The notes beneath the pieces are model-generated. The model made no database searches. It saw only the letters and a program-made list of their open reading frames with translations, and was not told the origin of the DNA. Below, one piece after another: positions 8,488-17,748 of a stretch of DNA of 64,000 nt. The position numbers and the translations under genes are program-made. The stretch lies in contig JAAFAB010000006.1 of assembly GCA_018222585.1 (NCBI GenBank), positions 124,001 through 188,000 of the forward strand, written 5' to 3'. Numbering within the stretch: position 1 is the stretch's first letter; each line of letters begins with the position of its first letter. The DNA is from Paracoccaceae bacterium (GTDB lineage Bacteria > Pseudomonadota > Alphaproteobacteria > Rhodobacterales > Rhodobacteraceae).

Positions 8488-11475
8488 ATGTGCGCCGAGA
8501 CGCCTGACTACAAAGATACCCTGAACCTGCCGAAAACCGACTTTCCCATGCGCGCCGGCCTGCCCAAGCGCGAGCCCGCCTGGCTGGAGCGTTGGGAAAA
8601 GATCGGCGTCTACGACCGCCTGCGCGAGAAAGAGGGTCGCACGCCCTTCACGCTGCACGACGGCCCCCCCTACGCCAACGGTCACCTGCATATCGGCCAC
8701 GCGCTGAACAAGACGATCAAGGACATGATCGTCCGCTCGCACCAGATGATGGGCCATGACGCGCGCTACGTCCCCGGCTGGGACTGCCACGGCCTGCCGA
8801 TCGAGTGGAAGATCGAGGAACAGTACCGCAAGAAGGGCAAGAACAAGGACGAGGTCGACGTCGTCGACTTCCGCCAGGAATGCCGCAAGTTCGCCGAGGG
8901 CTGGGTCGACATCCAGCGCGAGGAGTTCAAGCGTCTCGGGATCACCGGCAACTGGGCCGATCCCTACCTGACGATGAACTTCCACGCAGAGCGCGTCATC
9001 GCCGAGGAATTCATGAAGTTCCTGATGAACGGCACGCTCTACCAGGGCTCCAAGCCCGTGATGTGGTCGCCGGTAGAGAAGACCGCCCTGGCCGAGGCCG
9101 AGGTCGAATATCACGACAAGGAAAGCTTTACCGTCTGGGTGAAGTTCAAGGTCGCCGATTACGCCCCCGGCGCCACCGAGAGCTCGGACGAGGAGGAGAG
9201 CCCCGAGGCGCGGCAGGCCGTGGTCGAGGCCGTCGAGGCCGCGCGCGAGAAATTCCTCGGCGCCCATGTGGTGATCTGGACCACCACCCCCTGGACCATC
9301 CCCTCGAACAAGGCCGTCGTCTATGGCGCGGACTACGCCTATGGCCTCTACGAGGTCACCGGCACCCCCGAGGAATGCTGGCTGAAGGTGGGCGAGAAAT
9401 ACCTGCTGGCCGACAAGCTGGCGGCGCAGACATTCGCCCGGGCCCGCCTGGGCGACGACCAGTGGCGCCGCGTCAGCGACGTGACCGCCTCGCAGCTTGC
9501 GGCGATGAAGCTGACCCATCCTCTTGCCGGCGCCGAGGGCGCGAACGGGGAATGGGACGATATCCGCGACTTCCGCGCCGCGCCCTTCGTCACCGACGAG
9601 GAGGGCACCGGCTTTGTCCATTGCGCGCCCTCGCACGGGATGGAGGAATACGAGCTCTACCGCGACCTCGGGATGCTGGAGCAGGTCATCACCTACAACG
9701 TGATGGACGACGGCGGCTTCCGCGCCGACCTGCCCTTCTTCGGCGGGACATACATCCTGAACCGCAAGGGCGGCGAGGGCGATGCCAACAAGGCCGTGAT
9801 AGACAAGCTGGTCGAGGTCGGCGGGCTGATGGCGCGCGGCAAGATCAAGCACTCCTACCCGCATTCCTGGCGCTCCAAGGCGCCGGTGATCTTCCGCAAC
9901 ACGCCGCAGTGGTTCGCCGCCATCGACCGCAAGGTCGGCGACGGCCGCGACGAACATGGCGAGACCATCCGCGAGCGGGCGCTGAAGTCGATCGAGGAGC
10001 TGGTGAAGTTCACCCCCGTCTCGGGCCGCAACCGCCTGCATGCGATGATGGAGACCCGGCCCGACTGGGTGCTGTCGCGTCAACGCGCCTGGGGTGTGCC
10101 GCTGACCTGCTTTACCCGTGTCGGCGCCCTGCCCACCGATGCGGACTTCCTGCTGCGCGACGAAAAGGTCAACGCCCGCATCGCCGAGGCCTTCGAGGCC
10201 GAGGGCGCCGATGCCTGGTACAAGCCCGGCGCCAAGGAGCGTTTCCTGGGCGAGGATTACAACCCCGCCGAATGGCAGAAGGTCGATGACATCCTCGACG
10301 TCTGGTTCGACTCGGGCTCGACCCATGCCTTCGTGCTGCGCGACCGCGCCGACGGCACCGAGGACGGCATCGCCGATGTCTACATGGAAGGCACCGACCA
10401 GCATCGCGGCTGGTTCCACTCTTCGCTGCTGGAAGCCTGCGGCACCCTTGGCCGTGCGCCCTATCGCAATGTGGTGACCCATGGCTTCACGCTGGACGAG
10501 AAGGGCAACAAGATGTCCAAGTCGCTCGGCAATACCGTGGCGCCCGAGGACGTGGTGAAGCAGTACGGCGCGGATATCCTGCGTCTCTGGGTGGCCCAGG
10601 CCGATTACACCGCCGACCAGCGGATCGGTGACACGATCCTGAAGGGCACCGCCGACAGCTACCGCCGGTTGCGCAACACCCTGCGCTTCATCCTCGGCAG
10701 CCTCGGTGATTTCACCGAGGATCAGCGCGTCGCCGCGCCCGACATGCCCGAGCTGGAGCAATGGGTGCTGCACCGCCTGGCCGAACTGGACGAGGTCGTG
10801 CAGCAGGGCTATCGCGCCTTCGACTTCCAGGGCGTCTTCCAGGCCGTGTTCAACTTCGCCACGGTGGAACTGTCGTCCTTCTACTTCGACATCCGCAAGG
10901 ATGCGCTCTACTGCGACGGCGAGACCCTGCGGGCGCATGCCTGCCGCACCGTGCTGGACATCCTCTTCCACCGCCTGACCACCTGGCTGGCGCCGGTCCT
11001 GGTCTTCACCATGGAAGAGGTCTGGCTGGAGCGGTTCCCCGGCGAGGAAAGCTCGATCCACCTGCAGGACTTCCCGGCAACCCCGGCGGAGTGGAAGAAC
11101 GAGGCCCTGGCCGCCAAGTGGGCCCGTGTCCGCCGCGCCCGCCGTGTGGTGACCGCCGCGCTGGAGGTGCAGCGGGTGGAGAAGGTCATCGGGGCCTCGC
11201 TGGAAGCCGCGCCGGTGGTGCATGTCGAGGACGCCGAGACGCTGGCGGCGCTGAAGTCGGTCAACTTCGACGACATCTGCATCACCTCCGGCCTCAGCCT
11301 GACCGCCGACCCGGCGCCGCAGGAAGCCTATCGCCTGCCCGAGGTCACCGATATCGCGGTGGTCTTCGAGAAGGCCGAGGGCGAGAAGTGCCAGCGCTGC
11401 TGGAAGATCCTGCCCGACGTCGGCACCCATGCCCATGCGGGTGTCTGCGGCCGCTGCAACGACGCCCTCGGCTGA
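8488..11475 (+). CDS. ileS: Isoleucyl-tRNA synthetase
   Basis: IleRS charges tRNA-Ile. The 995-residue class I enzyme shows PYANGHLHIGHALNKT with HIGH at 68-71, the editing (CP1) domain around WTTTPWTIPSNKAV, KMSKS at 675-679 in the context DEKGNKMSKSLGNT, and the anticodon-binding domain. A C-terminal four-cysteine zinc ribbon (CQRCWK...CGRC) is also present. It is monocistronic: a repeat-filled gap lies upstream and a terminator immediately downstream. The start at 8488 agrees with the usual N-terminus (DYKDTLNLPKTDFPMRAGLP). Confidence 0.98.
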   Translation: MCAETPDYKDTLNLPKTDFPMRAGLPKREPAWLERWEKIGVYDRLREKEGRTPFTLHDGPPYANGHLHIGHALNKTIKDMIVRSHQMMGHDARYVPGWDCHGLPIEWKIEEQYRKKGKNKDEVDVVDFRQECRKFAEGWVDIQREEFKRLGITGNWADPYLTMNFHAERVIAEEFMKFLMNGTLYQGSKPVMWSPVEKTALAEAEVEYHDKESFTVWVKFKVADYAPGATESSDEEESPEARQAVVEAVEAAREKFLGAHVVIWTTTPWTIPSNKAVVYGADYAYGLYEVTGTPEECWLKVGEKYLLADKLAAQTFARARLGDDQWRRVSDVTASQLAAMKLTHPLAGAEGANGEWDDIRDFRAAPFVTDEEGTGFVHCAPSHGMEEYELYRDLGMLEQVITYNVMDDGGFRADLPFFGGTYILNRKGGEGDANKAVIDKLVEVGGLMARGKIKHSYPHSWRSKAPVIFRNTPQWFAAIDRKVGDGRDEHGETIRERALKSIEELVKFTPVSGRNRLHAMMETRPDWVLSRQRAWGVPLTCFTRVGALPTDADFLLRDEKVNARIAEAFEAEGADAWYKPGAKERFLGEDYNPAEWQKVDDILDVWFDSGSTHAFVLRDRADGTEDGIADVYMEGTDQHRGWFHSSLLEACGTLGRAPYRNVVTHGFTLDEKGNKMSKSLGNTVAPEDVVKQYGADILRLWVAQADYTADQRIGDTILKGTADSYRRLRNTLRFILGSLGDFTEDQRVAAPDMPELEQWVLHRLAELDEVVQQGYRAFDFQGVFQAVFNFATVELSSFYFDIRKDALYCDGETLRAHACRTVLDILFHRLTTWLAPVLVFTMEEVWLERFPGEESSIHLQDFPATPAEWKNEALAAKWARVRRARRVVTAALEVQRVEKVIGASLEAAPVVHVEDAETLAALKSVNFDDICITSGLSLTADPAPQEAYRLPEVTDIAVVFEKAEGEKCQRCWKILPDVGTHAHAGVCGRCNDALG

Positions 11476-11501
11476 GGCGCGATCCGCTGCCCGGAAATCA
11501 G

Positions 11502-11532
11502 GCCCTCCGCGCCCGGCGCGGGGGGCTTTTTG
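11502..11532 (+). terminator. Intrinsic terminator after ileS
   Basis: The GC-rich stem GCCCTCCGCGCC/GGCGCGGGGGGC is followed by TTTTTG, 26 bp past the ileS stop. Confidence 0.75.
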
Positions 11533-11701
11533 CCGACCCGAAGGCGAAATCGGCAAGGCTCCGCCCCTGACCGCAGCCTCGGGCGGAAGGCGCTTTGAAT
11601 TCATCTCAAAATCTCGATAACTACCGTGACCGGCCGGGGGGCCGGGGCGACTGCGGGCCGAAGGTCTGGGGGACAGTCGAAAGACAGACGAAGACCGAGG
11701 G

Positions 11702-12286
11702 ATGATCTTGCCTTTCATGACGATGAAGACGCCGCTGCGCGCGGCGATGATGCTGGGCGCGCTGGCGCTGGCGGGCTGTGCTTCGGCACCCATGCCGCAG
11801 GAGACCACGCTTGACCCCGACCGCATGTCCTTCGCCATGTCCGAAGTCGAGGACCTGCAATCGCGAGGCGCCCGTGTCTGGTGCGTGCCCTTCGCGCGCA
11901 ACCTCTCCGGCGTCGAGATCCACGGCAATGCCCGCACCTGGTGGAAGCAGGCCCAGGCCGATTTCCCGGTCAGCCATGCGCCCGAACTCGGGGCGGTGAT
12001 GGCCTTCGCGCCGACCTCGGCCATGCCCCTGGGTCACGTCGGGGTGGTTTCCGCCGTCGAGGGCGACCGCAAGATCCGCATCGACCATGCCAACTGGCAC
12101 CGCAACGAGGTGTCCCTCAACATGTCGGTGATCGACGTGTCGAAGAACAACGACTGGAGCCGGGTGCGGGTCGAGACCTACCCCGGTGCCTACGGCAGCG
12201 TCTACCCAATCAATGGCTTCATCCTGCCGGACAGCCCGACCCAGGCCCTTGCCACCCGCCTGAAAGAGCGCCTTTCGGAAGACTAG
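11702..12286 (+). CDS. CHAP-domain lipoprotein (putative peptidoglycan amidase/endopeptidase)
   Basis: The 194-residue precursor has a type II signal peptide with lipobox ALAG|C (Cys26), so it is probably anchored in the cell envelope. The rest resembles a CHAP domain: WCVPFAR supplies the nucleophilic cysteine, GNARTWW is typical, GHVGVV supplies the histidine, and IDHANWH the third polar residue. Family members cleave peptidoglycan stem-peptide or amide bonds. I used the ATG at 11702, preceded by GAGGG; ATGs at 11717 and 11723 are alternatives, and 11723 would give a tidier signal peptide. Its stop codon overlaps the stop of the convergent downstream gene. Confidence 0.82.
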   Translation: MILPFMTMKTPLRAAMMLGALALAGCASAPMPQETTLDPDRMSFAMSEVEDLQSRGARVWCVPFARNLSGVEIHGNARTWWKQAQADFPVSHAPELGAVMAFAPTSAMPLGHVGVVSAVEGDRKIRIDHANWHRNEVSLNMSVIDVSKNNDWSRVRVETYPGAYGSVYPINGFILPDSPTQALATRLKERLSED

Positions 12287-12687
12287 GCCGCCAGTTCCAT
12301 CTGGTTGCTCTGCACCAGTTGCGACAGCTGGCGCACGAGGGCGTAGATATGCATCGAGGTGCCCGGCACGTTGGCGCCCGAGCGGCTGGCCTCGGCCAGC
12401 ATCCCCTGGAACAGGCTCATCGCGTCCAGCCGCGACGGCGGCGCGCTCTCGGGTTCGACCTCGGCCTGGCCCGGGCCGTCCTGCTGCGCCTGTTCGGCAA
12501 GAACCGGCGCGGGTTCGGGCAGCGGGTCGGGCTGCAGGTCGGCCTTCTCCGCCTCGGCAGGCTCGGGCAGCGGCTGCTCCTGCGTCGGAGGGCGATGGCG
12601 GGCGGCGGCGCTTCCGTCCGGCTCGACCGGGTTGTGACGCAGCTCGGGCGCGAAAAGGGGGCGGGCCTGGGTCGACGGTTCCATCAT
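12283..12687 (-). CDS. Small proline/glutamine-rich hypothetical protein
   Basis: The 134-residue protein has a disordered Pro-, Glu- and Gln-rich N-terminal two thirds. It is followed by a compact, probably helical C-terminus (MSLFQGMLAEASRSGANVP...YALVRQLSQLVQ). No signal peptide or known domain is recognised. The tandem ATGs at 12682-12687 lie 6 bases after a perfect AAGGAG, which fixes the start and argues that the gene is real. Its TAG and the TAG of the convergent CHAP gene share the palindrome CTAG. Confidence 0.6.
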   Translation of the reverse strand: MMEPSTQARPLFAPELRHNPVEPDGSAAARHRPPTQEQPLPEPAEAEKADLQPDPLPEPAPVLAEQAQQDGPGQAEVEPESAPPSRLDAMSLFQGMLAEASRSGANVPGTSMHIYALVRQLSQLVQSNQMELAA

Positions 12688-13167
12688 GACGCGCTCCTTC
12701 TCGTTGGCGGGGCGCCCCGCTGTACGGGGCCGGGTTGAAGGGTCGGGTGCCGGGCCGGTTGCCGGGTCTGCACCCGCAGCGGCACCGGCCGTTGGCCCGA
12801 CGCCTGGTATCTCTCGTGAGTCCGCACCCCGGGCCTGGTGACGCGATCGGGCAACCATTCCGCGACAGGCCCCGGGGGCGGGGATCTCCGCCAGACTGAC
12901 GCCCGGATCTTACCGCCGTCTTTACCCCGAGACGTTTCCCGGCGCCTGGCGCCCTGCCCGGCCCTGCAACGCTCCCCGTTCGGGGCGATCCGGCCCCTTT
13001 CCGGCGTGGTGCGGCAGTCTTTGCTCGGCGGCGCGATTGCTGCCCGAAGCGTCCCGGATCCCGGGGCACCCTGCGGCCCCACCCAGCCGCGATGCCGACG
13101 CGAGACATATTCCCACCGGGCCCCTTTTCCAGCTATCCGTGCCCCGATTCCCTGCTAGGCTCTGCCC
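12688..13167. other. 480-bp gap without a recognisable gene
   Basis: This GC-rich stretch lies between the divergent proline-rich gene and ogt. Open frames here have arginine/proline-rich, low-complexity translations and no ribosome-binding sites. It presumably holds the two promoters, which I cannot place with confidence. Confidence 0.5.
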
Positions 13168-13623
13168 ATGCCCTGCATGTCCCTCGACACCCCCACGGGC
13201 CGCTTCTGGCTGCTTGAAGAAGACGGCGCGATCACCCGCGCCTCGTGGCGCCCCCTCGGCCCCGAGGAGCCCACGAAGCTGCTGGAACGCGGTCTCGACC
13301 AGGTGTCTGCCTATTTCGACGGCAGCCGGGAGAGCTTCGACCTGCCCCTGCGGGTCGGCGGGGGCGACTTCCAGCGCCGCGTCTGCGCGGGCATCACCGC
13401 CACACCCTTCGGGCGCACCCGCACCTACGGCGATCTGGCACGCGATCTCGCCGCCCCGCCGCAGGCGGTCGGCCAGGGCTGTGGCGGCAATCCGATACCG
13501 CTGATCATCCCCTGTCACCGGGTGCTCGCCGCCAACGGGCTGGGCGGCTTCTCGGGCGAGGGGGGCGTGGAAACGAAGGTCTGGCTGCTGAAGCACGAGG
13601 GCGCGGCCTCGCTGCTGATCTGA
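13168..13623 (+). CDS. ogt: Methylated-DNA--[protein]-cysteine S-methyltransferase
   Basis: This suicide repair protein transfers the methyl group of O6-methylguanine to its own cysteine. The 151-residue product has a short N-terminal domain and the C-terminal catalytic domain. FQRRVCAGITATPFGRTRTYGDLA is the helix-turn-helix region, and LIIPCHRVLAANG carries the acceptor Cys116. The usual NP before the active site is present (GGNPIPLIIPCHRV). It is monocistronic with a bidirectional terminator after the stop. The ATG at 13168 is used; a second ATG three codons in (MSLDTPTG) is possible. Confidence 0.93.
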   Translation: MPCMSLDTPTGRFWLLEEDGAITRASWRPLGPEEPTKLLERGLDQVSAYFDGSRESFDLPLRVGGGDFQRRVCAGITATPFGRTRTYGDLARDLAAPPQAVGQGCGGNPIPLIIPCHRVLAANGLGGFSGEGGVETKVWLLKHEGAASLLI

Positions 13624-13628
13624 ATGCG

Positions 13629-13661
13629 AAACCCCCGGCGCGGGGACCGCACCGGGGGTTT
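13629..13661. terminator. Bidirectional terminator between ogt and phaZ
   Basis: The perfect 10-bp stem AAACCCCCGG/CCGGGGGTTT with a 13-nt loop gives a T-run on both strands and lies between the two convergent stops. Confidence 0.75.
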
Positions 13662-13683
13662 GCCACGTTCTCGGAAAATCGCT

Positions 13684-14985
13684 TCAGACAGCGGCCAGCT
13701 GGGCCCCGCCCGAGGGCTTCTTGCCCGAGGTGGTGCGCCCCTTGTCGGCATTGTCGGCGGCGTTCTGGTCGATAAACTCCAGCACCAGCGGGCGGATGTT
13801 GTTGCGCCAGGACGAGCCGGCGAAGATGCCGTAGTGGCCCGCGCCAGGTTCCAGATGCTGCGACTTCATCTCTGCCGGGACGCCGGTGCAGAGATCCAGC
13901 GCCGCGACGCATTGGCCGGGGGCCGAGATATCGTCATTCTCACCTTCGACGGTTTTCACCGCGACGCTGGTGATCTTGCCGATGTCGACCGGGTGGCCGT
14001 TGATGGTGAAACTGTTCTTGGCGATCTCGCAGTTCTTGAAGATCCGTTCGACGGTGGACAGGTAGAATTCGGCCGTCATGTCCATCACCGCAAGGTATTC
14101 ATCGTAGAACCGGTTGTGGCGGTCGTGGTCCCCGGCCTCGCCCCGTGCCACGCGCATGATCTGGTCGGTGAAGGCCTGGGCATGGGTGTCGAGGTTCATC
14201 GAGATGAACGAGGTGAGCTGCAGCAGACCCGGGTAGACCTGCCGGCCGATGCCCTTGTACTTGGCGCCGACACGCTGGATCATCAGCTGTTCAAGCTGGC
14301 CCATCGAGACGCGGTTGCCGAAGTCCGTGACCTCGGTCGGCGTCGCGTCGGGGTCGATCGGGCCGCCGATCAGGGTCAGGGTGCGGGGCTGCGCCTCGGG
14401 GAAGATCTCGGCCAGGTAGGCGGTGGCGGCCAGGGTCAGCGGGGCGGGCTGGCAGACCGCGATGACGTTCACGTCCGGCCCCAGCTCCTTCATGAAATCG
14501 ACAAGGTAGAGCGTGTAATCCTCGACATCGAACTTGCCTTCGCTGACGGGAATGTCGCGGGCATTGTGCCAGTCGGTGATGTAGACCTCGCAGTCGGGCA
14601 GCAGCGAGACCACGGTCGAGCGCAGGAGCGTCGCGTAATGGCCCGACATGGGCGCCACCAGCAACACCTTGCGGGATTTTTCCTCGCGGCCCTGGACCTC
14701 GAAGTGAATCAGGTCGCCGAAGGGGCGTTCCACCACCTTGGCGATACTGACCAGGTGGTCGCGCCCGTCCTTGCAGGGCACGCTGCTGATGCCCCAGTCG
14801 GGCTTGGCGACCATGCGCTTGTAGGCCCGTTCGGTGACCTCGCCCCAGGCGGCCATCATCGTCAGCATCGGGTTCGGCACCAGCGCGAAAGCCGGGTAGG
14901 ACGCGAAACTCAGCGCAGAGGAGCCCATCCACTGCTGGGTATTGCGTACGGTCTCCATAAGGTCGTAGCTTGCCATGAAGCGCAT
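13684..14985 (-). CDS. phaZ: Intracellular polyhydroxyalkanoate depolymerase
   Basis: PhaZ mobilises stored polyhydroxybutyrate on the granule surface. The 433-residue protein begins MRFMASYDLMETVRNTQQW and carries AVCQPAPLTLAA. Its Cys178 corresponds to the catalytic cysteine of type d intracellular depolymerases, where CQP replaces the lipase-box serine. LVAPMSGHYATLLR is a family hallmark. I chose the ATG at 14983-14985 because AAGGAG lies just upstream; the frame stays open far beyond it only as an antisense shadow of phaC. It is divergent from phaC across a 162-bp region with a PhaR box. Confidence 0.95.
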   Translation of the reverse strand: MRFMASYDLMETVRNTQQWMGSSALSFASYPAFALVPNPMLTMMAAWGEVTERAYKRMVAKPDWGISSVPCKDGRDHLVSIAKVVERPFGDLIHFEVQGREEKSRKVLLVAPMSGHYATLLRSTVVSLLPDCEVYITDWHNARDIPVSEGKFDVEDYTLYLVDFMKELGPDVNVIAVCQPAPLTLAATAYLAEIFPEAQPRTLTLIGGPIDPDATPTEVTDFGNRVSMGQLEQLMIQRVGAKYKGIGRQVYPGLLQLTSFISMNLDTHAQAFTDQIMRVARGEAGDHDRHNRFYDEYLAVMDMTAEFYLSTVERIFKNCEIAKNSFTINGHPVDIGKITSVAVKTVEGENDDISAPGQCVAALDLCTGVPAEMKSQHLEPGAGHYGIFAGSSWRNNIRPLVLEFIDQNAADNADKGRTTSGKKPSGGAQLAAV

Positions 14986-15114
14986 CGGTATCTCCTTCTC
15001 GCGGGGCAGGGCCCGGTCTCTCTCCGTCCACGGGGTCTTCCGGGCAGCGCGGCTCTGACAGGGCCTGTTCCTGACCCCGAGTCGCGGGGTCGCCAGCGGT
15101 CGCGGCGGCACATG

Positions 15115-15125
15115 CTGCAGTGCAG
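15115..15125. promoter_or_regulatory. PhaR box in the phaZ-phaC divergent region
   Basis: CTGCAGTGCAG exactly matches CTGC-N3-GCAG, the site reported for the PHA regulator PhaR in Rhodobacter/Paracoccus. It lies 22 bp before the phaC start, where bound PhaR would block phaC expression. Confidence 0.8.
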
Positions 15126-15147
15126 AAGATAGGGGGGAATCGTTTAC

Positions 15148-16956
15148 ATGACAATACAAGATACCTCTGACGCCGGAGAAACCGGCCAGGAAAATCTCGA
15201 CACGCTCAAGGCAAATCTGGCCCGGGTAGAGGAACTCTCGCAGCGGTTCATCCAGGCGTTGAAGGAGAGGCACGCCACGCCGCCCGGCCTGCAGGGGCCG
15301 ACTCCGGCGCTGTTTGCCCAGGCCGCCGGCGCCTACTGGGCCGAGATGATGCAGAATCCGGCGCGGATCTTCGAGCATCAGCTGGAATACTGGGGCAAGT
15401 CGGTGACCCATTTTCTCGAGGCGCAGGAGGCGCTTGCTAAGGGCAAGTTGCAGGCGCCCGAGGATGACGGCCCCGAGGATCCCCGCTTTGCCAACCCGCT
15501 GTGGAAGACCCACCCCTATTTCAACTACGTCAAGCAGCAGTACCAGTTGAACACCGACGCCATGGCCAAGGCGGTCGAGGATGTCGAAGGCATGTCCGAC
15601 ACCGAGAAGGCCCGGCTGCGCTATTTCACCGGCCAGATCGCCGACATGATGGCACCGACCAATTTTCTGGCAACCAACCCCGATGCGCTGGAACGCGCGC
15701 TGGAGACCGACGGCGAAAGCCTGGTGCAGGGTCTGGAAAACCTTGTCCGCGACCTGGAAGCCAATGGCGGCGAGATGCTGGTACGACTGGCCGACGGCTC
15801 GGCCTTCCAGCTGGGCAAGAATGTCGCCACGGCGCCGGGCAAGGTGGTCTGGCGCAATCACCTGCTGGAGTTGATCCAGTACAGCCCGACAACCGAGCAG
15901 GTGCATTCCACGCCGCTGGTCATCTTCCCGCCCTGGATCAACAAGTTCTACATCCTCGACCTGAAGGAGCAGAACTCGTTCATCCGCTGGGTGGTGGACC
16001 AGGGCTACACGCTGTTCGTCGTCTCCTGGGTGAACCCCGATGCCGCCTATCGCGACATCAGCCTGGACGACTACGTGCAGGACGGGTTCATCGCCGCCAT
16101 CGAGCAGGTCAAGCAGATCACCGCGCTGAAACAGGTCAACGCCATCGGCTACTGCATCGGCGGCACCACCCTCAACCTGGCGCTGGCGCTGATGAAGAAG
16201 CGCGGCGACCGCTCGGTGAAGTCGGCAACCTTCTTCACCACGCTGACCGATTTCTCGGACCAGGGGGATTTCACCCCCTTCCTGCAGGACGATTTCGTCG
16301 ATGCCATCGAGGCCGAGGCGCAGACCGCCGGCATCCTGCGCAGCGCCATCATGGCGCGCACCTTCTCGTTCCTTCGCTCCAACGACCTTGTCTATCGACC
16401 CGCGATCCGCAGCTACATGATGGGCGAGCAGCCCCCCGCCTTCGATCTGCTCTACTGGAACGGTGACGGCACCAACCTGCCCGCGGCCATGGCAGTCCAA
16501 TATCTGCGCGACCTCTGCCAGAAGAACAGGTTTGCCGGCGACGGGATAGAAATCTGCGGCGAGCAGCTGACCATCGAAGACGTGACCCTGCCGATCTGCG
16601 CCATCACCTGCGAGACCGATCATATCGCCGCCTGGCGCGCCGCCTATCGCGGGTTCCTGAAGACCGGTGCGAAGGACCGCACCTTCATCGTCTCGCAGTC
16701 CGGCCATATCGCCGGGATCGTCAACCCGCCCTCGAAGAAGAAGTATGGCCATTACACCAATGGCGATCTGCCTGACACGCCCGAGGCATTCATGGAGGGG
16801 GCCGTGTTCACGCCCGGCTCGTGGTGGCCCCGTTGGGGGGCCTGGCTGGCGAAGCGGTCGGGCAAGATGGTGCCCGCGCGGCAGCCTGGAGATTCGACTC
16901 ATCCACCGCTCTGCGACGCACCCGGTACTTATGTCTCGGCCCCCCTGCCCTTCTGA
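15148..16956 (+). CDS. phaC: Class I poly(3-hydroxyalkanoate) synthase
   Basis: PhaC polymerises (R)-3-hydroxyacyl-CoA into PHA. The 602-residue length is normal for class I. The N-terminal PhaC domain is followed by an alpha/beta-hydrolase core with the box GYCIGG (nucleophile Cys336), CETDHIAAW (Asp491) and SQSGHIAGIVNPP (His520). The ATG at 15148 follows AGGGGGGA. It is the first gene of a same-direction set phaC, phaP, phaR, each with its own upstream region. PhaR boxes precede it and phaP. The C-terminal 25 residues after the WW/WG segment are less typical. Confidence 0.97.
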   Translation: MTIQDTSDAGETGQENLDTLKANLARVEELSQRFIQALKERHATPPGLQGPTPALFAQAAGAYWAEMMQNPARIFEHQLEYWGKSVTHFLEAQEALAKGKLQAPEDDGPEDPRFANPLWKTHPYFNYVKQQYQLNTDAMAKAVEDVEGMSDTEKARLRYFTGQIADMMAPTNFLATNPDALERALETDGESLVQGLENLVRDLEANGGEMLVRLADGSAFQLGKNVATAPGKVVWRNHLLELIQYSPTTEQVHSTPLVIFPPWINKFYILDLKEQNSFIRWVVDQGYTLFVVSWVNPDAAYRDISLDDYVQDGFIAAIEQVKQITALKQVNAIGYCIGGTTLNLALALMKKRGDRSVKSATFFTTLTDFSDQGDFTPFLQDDFVDAIEAEAQTAGILRSAIMARTFSFLRSNDLVYRPAIRSYMMGEQPPAFDLLYWNGDGTNLPAAMAVQYLRDLCQKNRFAGDGIEICGEQLTIEDVTLPICAITCETDHIAAWRAAYRGFLKTGAKDRTFIVSQSGHIAGIVNPPSKKKYGHYTNGDLPDTPEAFMEGAVFTPGSWWPRWGAWLAKRSGKMVPARQPGDSTHPPLCDAPGTYVSAPLPF

Positions 16957-17034
16957 AACGGCGCTTTCGCGGCGGCAAGACCCTCTCAAGTATCTGGCAT
17001 GGCTCAGGAAAGCATACGGCCAAACCTATCTTCG

Positions 17035-17081
17035 CTGCAGTGCAGAAAAAACTTGATTTGCTGCACTGCAGCATGCATACT
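17035..17081 (+). promoter_or_regulatory. phaP promoter with two PhaR boxes
   Basis: Two exact CTGC-N3-GCAG sites lie at 17035-17045 (CTGCAGTGCAG) and 17061-17071 (CTGCACTGCAG), 26 bp apart. A plausible sigma-70 promoter overlaps them: TTGATT at 17053-17058, a 17-bp spacer and CATACT at 17076-17081. The second box sits inside the spacer, so PhaR binding should exclude polymerase. Confidence 0.75.
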
Positions 17082-17140
17082 CCTCCCAAGATTGAAACAC
17101 GGGACCTGAGGAAGGTTCCAGTTCAGAAGAGGATGGACCA

Positions 17141-17584
17141 ATGGCCAAGACCCAGGACTACACCGCAATCATGAAGGACTTCATGGGCGCATTCCCGGTC
17201 GACACCTCGGCGATGGAAGACGCTTTCAAGACCCAGGCCACCCTGGGCGAGAAACTTTCCGCCGTGGCGATCGACGCGGCCGCGAAGTCGACCGACCTGT
17301 CGACCAAGTGGACCAAGGACACGCTGACCAAGATGGCAGAGATGTCCAAGGCCAAGGCCGAACCGGCCGACTATGCGAAGTCGATGACCGATTTCGCCTC
17401 CGCCTGCGCCGAAATGTCGGCCGAGCACATGGCCGCCTTCGCCGAGATCGCGAAGAAGGTCCAGGCCGACACCGTCGAGCTGATGATGGCCGCCGGCAAG
17501 GACATGTCCGAGGACGCCTCTGCCGCGATGCAGAAGGCCACCAAGGACGCGACCACCGCCGCCAAGAAGGCCGCAGCGAAGTAA
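17141..17584 (+). CDS. phaP: Phasin (PHA granule-associated protein)
   Basis: The 147-residue, Ala/Lys-rich and fully helical protein coats PHA granules. No transmembrane segment is present. The amphipathic repeats (ATLGEKLSAVAIDAAAKSTDL, YAKSMTDFASACAEMSAEHM) and the AAKKAAAK tail are typical of alphaproteobacterial phasins. It sits between phaC and phaR behind a promoter with two PhaR boxes, the classical arrangement in which PhaR represses phasin synthesis until granules titrate it away. Confidence 0.93.
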   Translation: MAKTQDYTAIMKDFMGAFPVDTSAMEDAFKTQATLGEKLSAVAIDAAAKSTDLSTKWTKDTLTKMAEMSKAKAEPADYAKSMTDFASACAEMSAEHMAAFAEIAKKVQADTVELMMAAGKDMSEDASAAMQKATKDATTAAKKAAAK

Positions 17585-17645
17585 TCTCCCTCCCAAGGGA
17601 ATTTGCGTCCCCTGTGCTCCTCCCCTTTTGGGGACGCGATGAAGA

Positions 17646-17679
17646 AGGGCGGGTCCTCCGGGATCCGCCCTGTTTCTTT
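17646..17679 (+). terminator. Intrinsic terminator after phaP
   Basis: The stem AGGGCGGGTCC/GGGATCCGCCCT with a short loop is followed by GTTTCTTT. A second inverted repeat GCGTCCCC/GGGGACGC precedes it. Confidence 0.7.
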
Positions 17680-17748
17680 GCGCAGGCTGCAGCGCGACAT
17701 CCGGTCGCGACAGTGCTTTCTTTTTACCAAACAGTGCTCTAGGCTTTG

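Noticed and set aside
8386-12024. Minus-strand open frame of 1212 codons across ileS
   Set aside because: Antisense shadow of a high-GC gene; its translation is low-complexity and ileS on the plus strand is unmistakable.
12838-13158. 106-codon plus-strand frame in the gap before ogt
   Set aside because: No ribosome-binding site and a biased Arg/Pro composition.
14986-16989. Upstream extension of the phaZ frame across phaC
   Set aside because: It is antisense to phaC; phaZ has a clear AAGGAG and family start at 14985.
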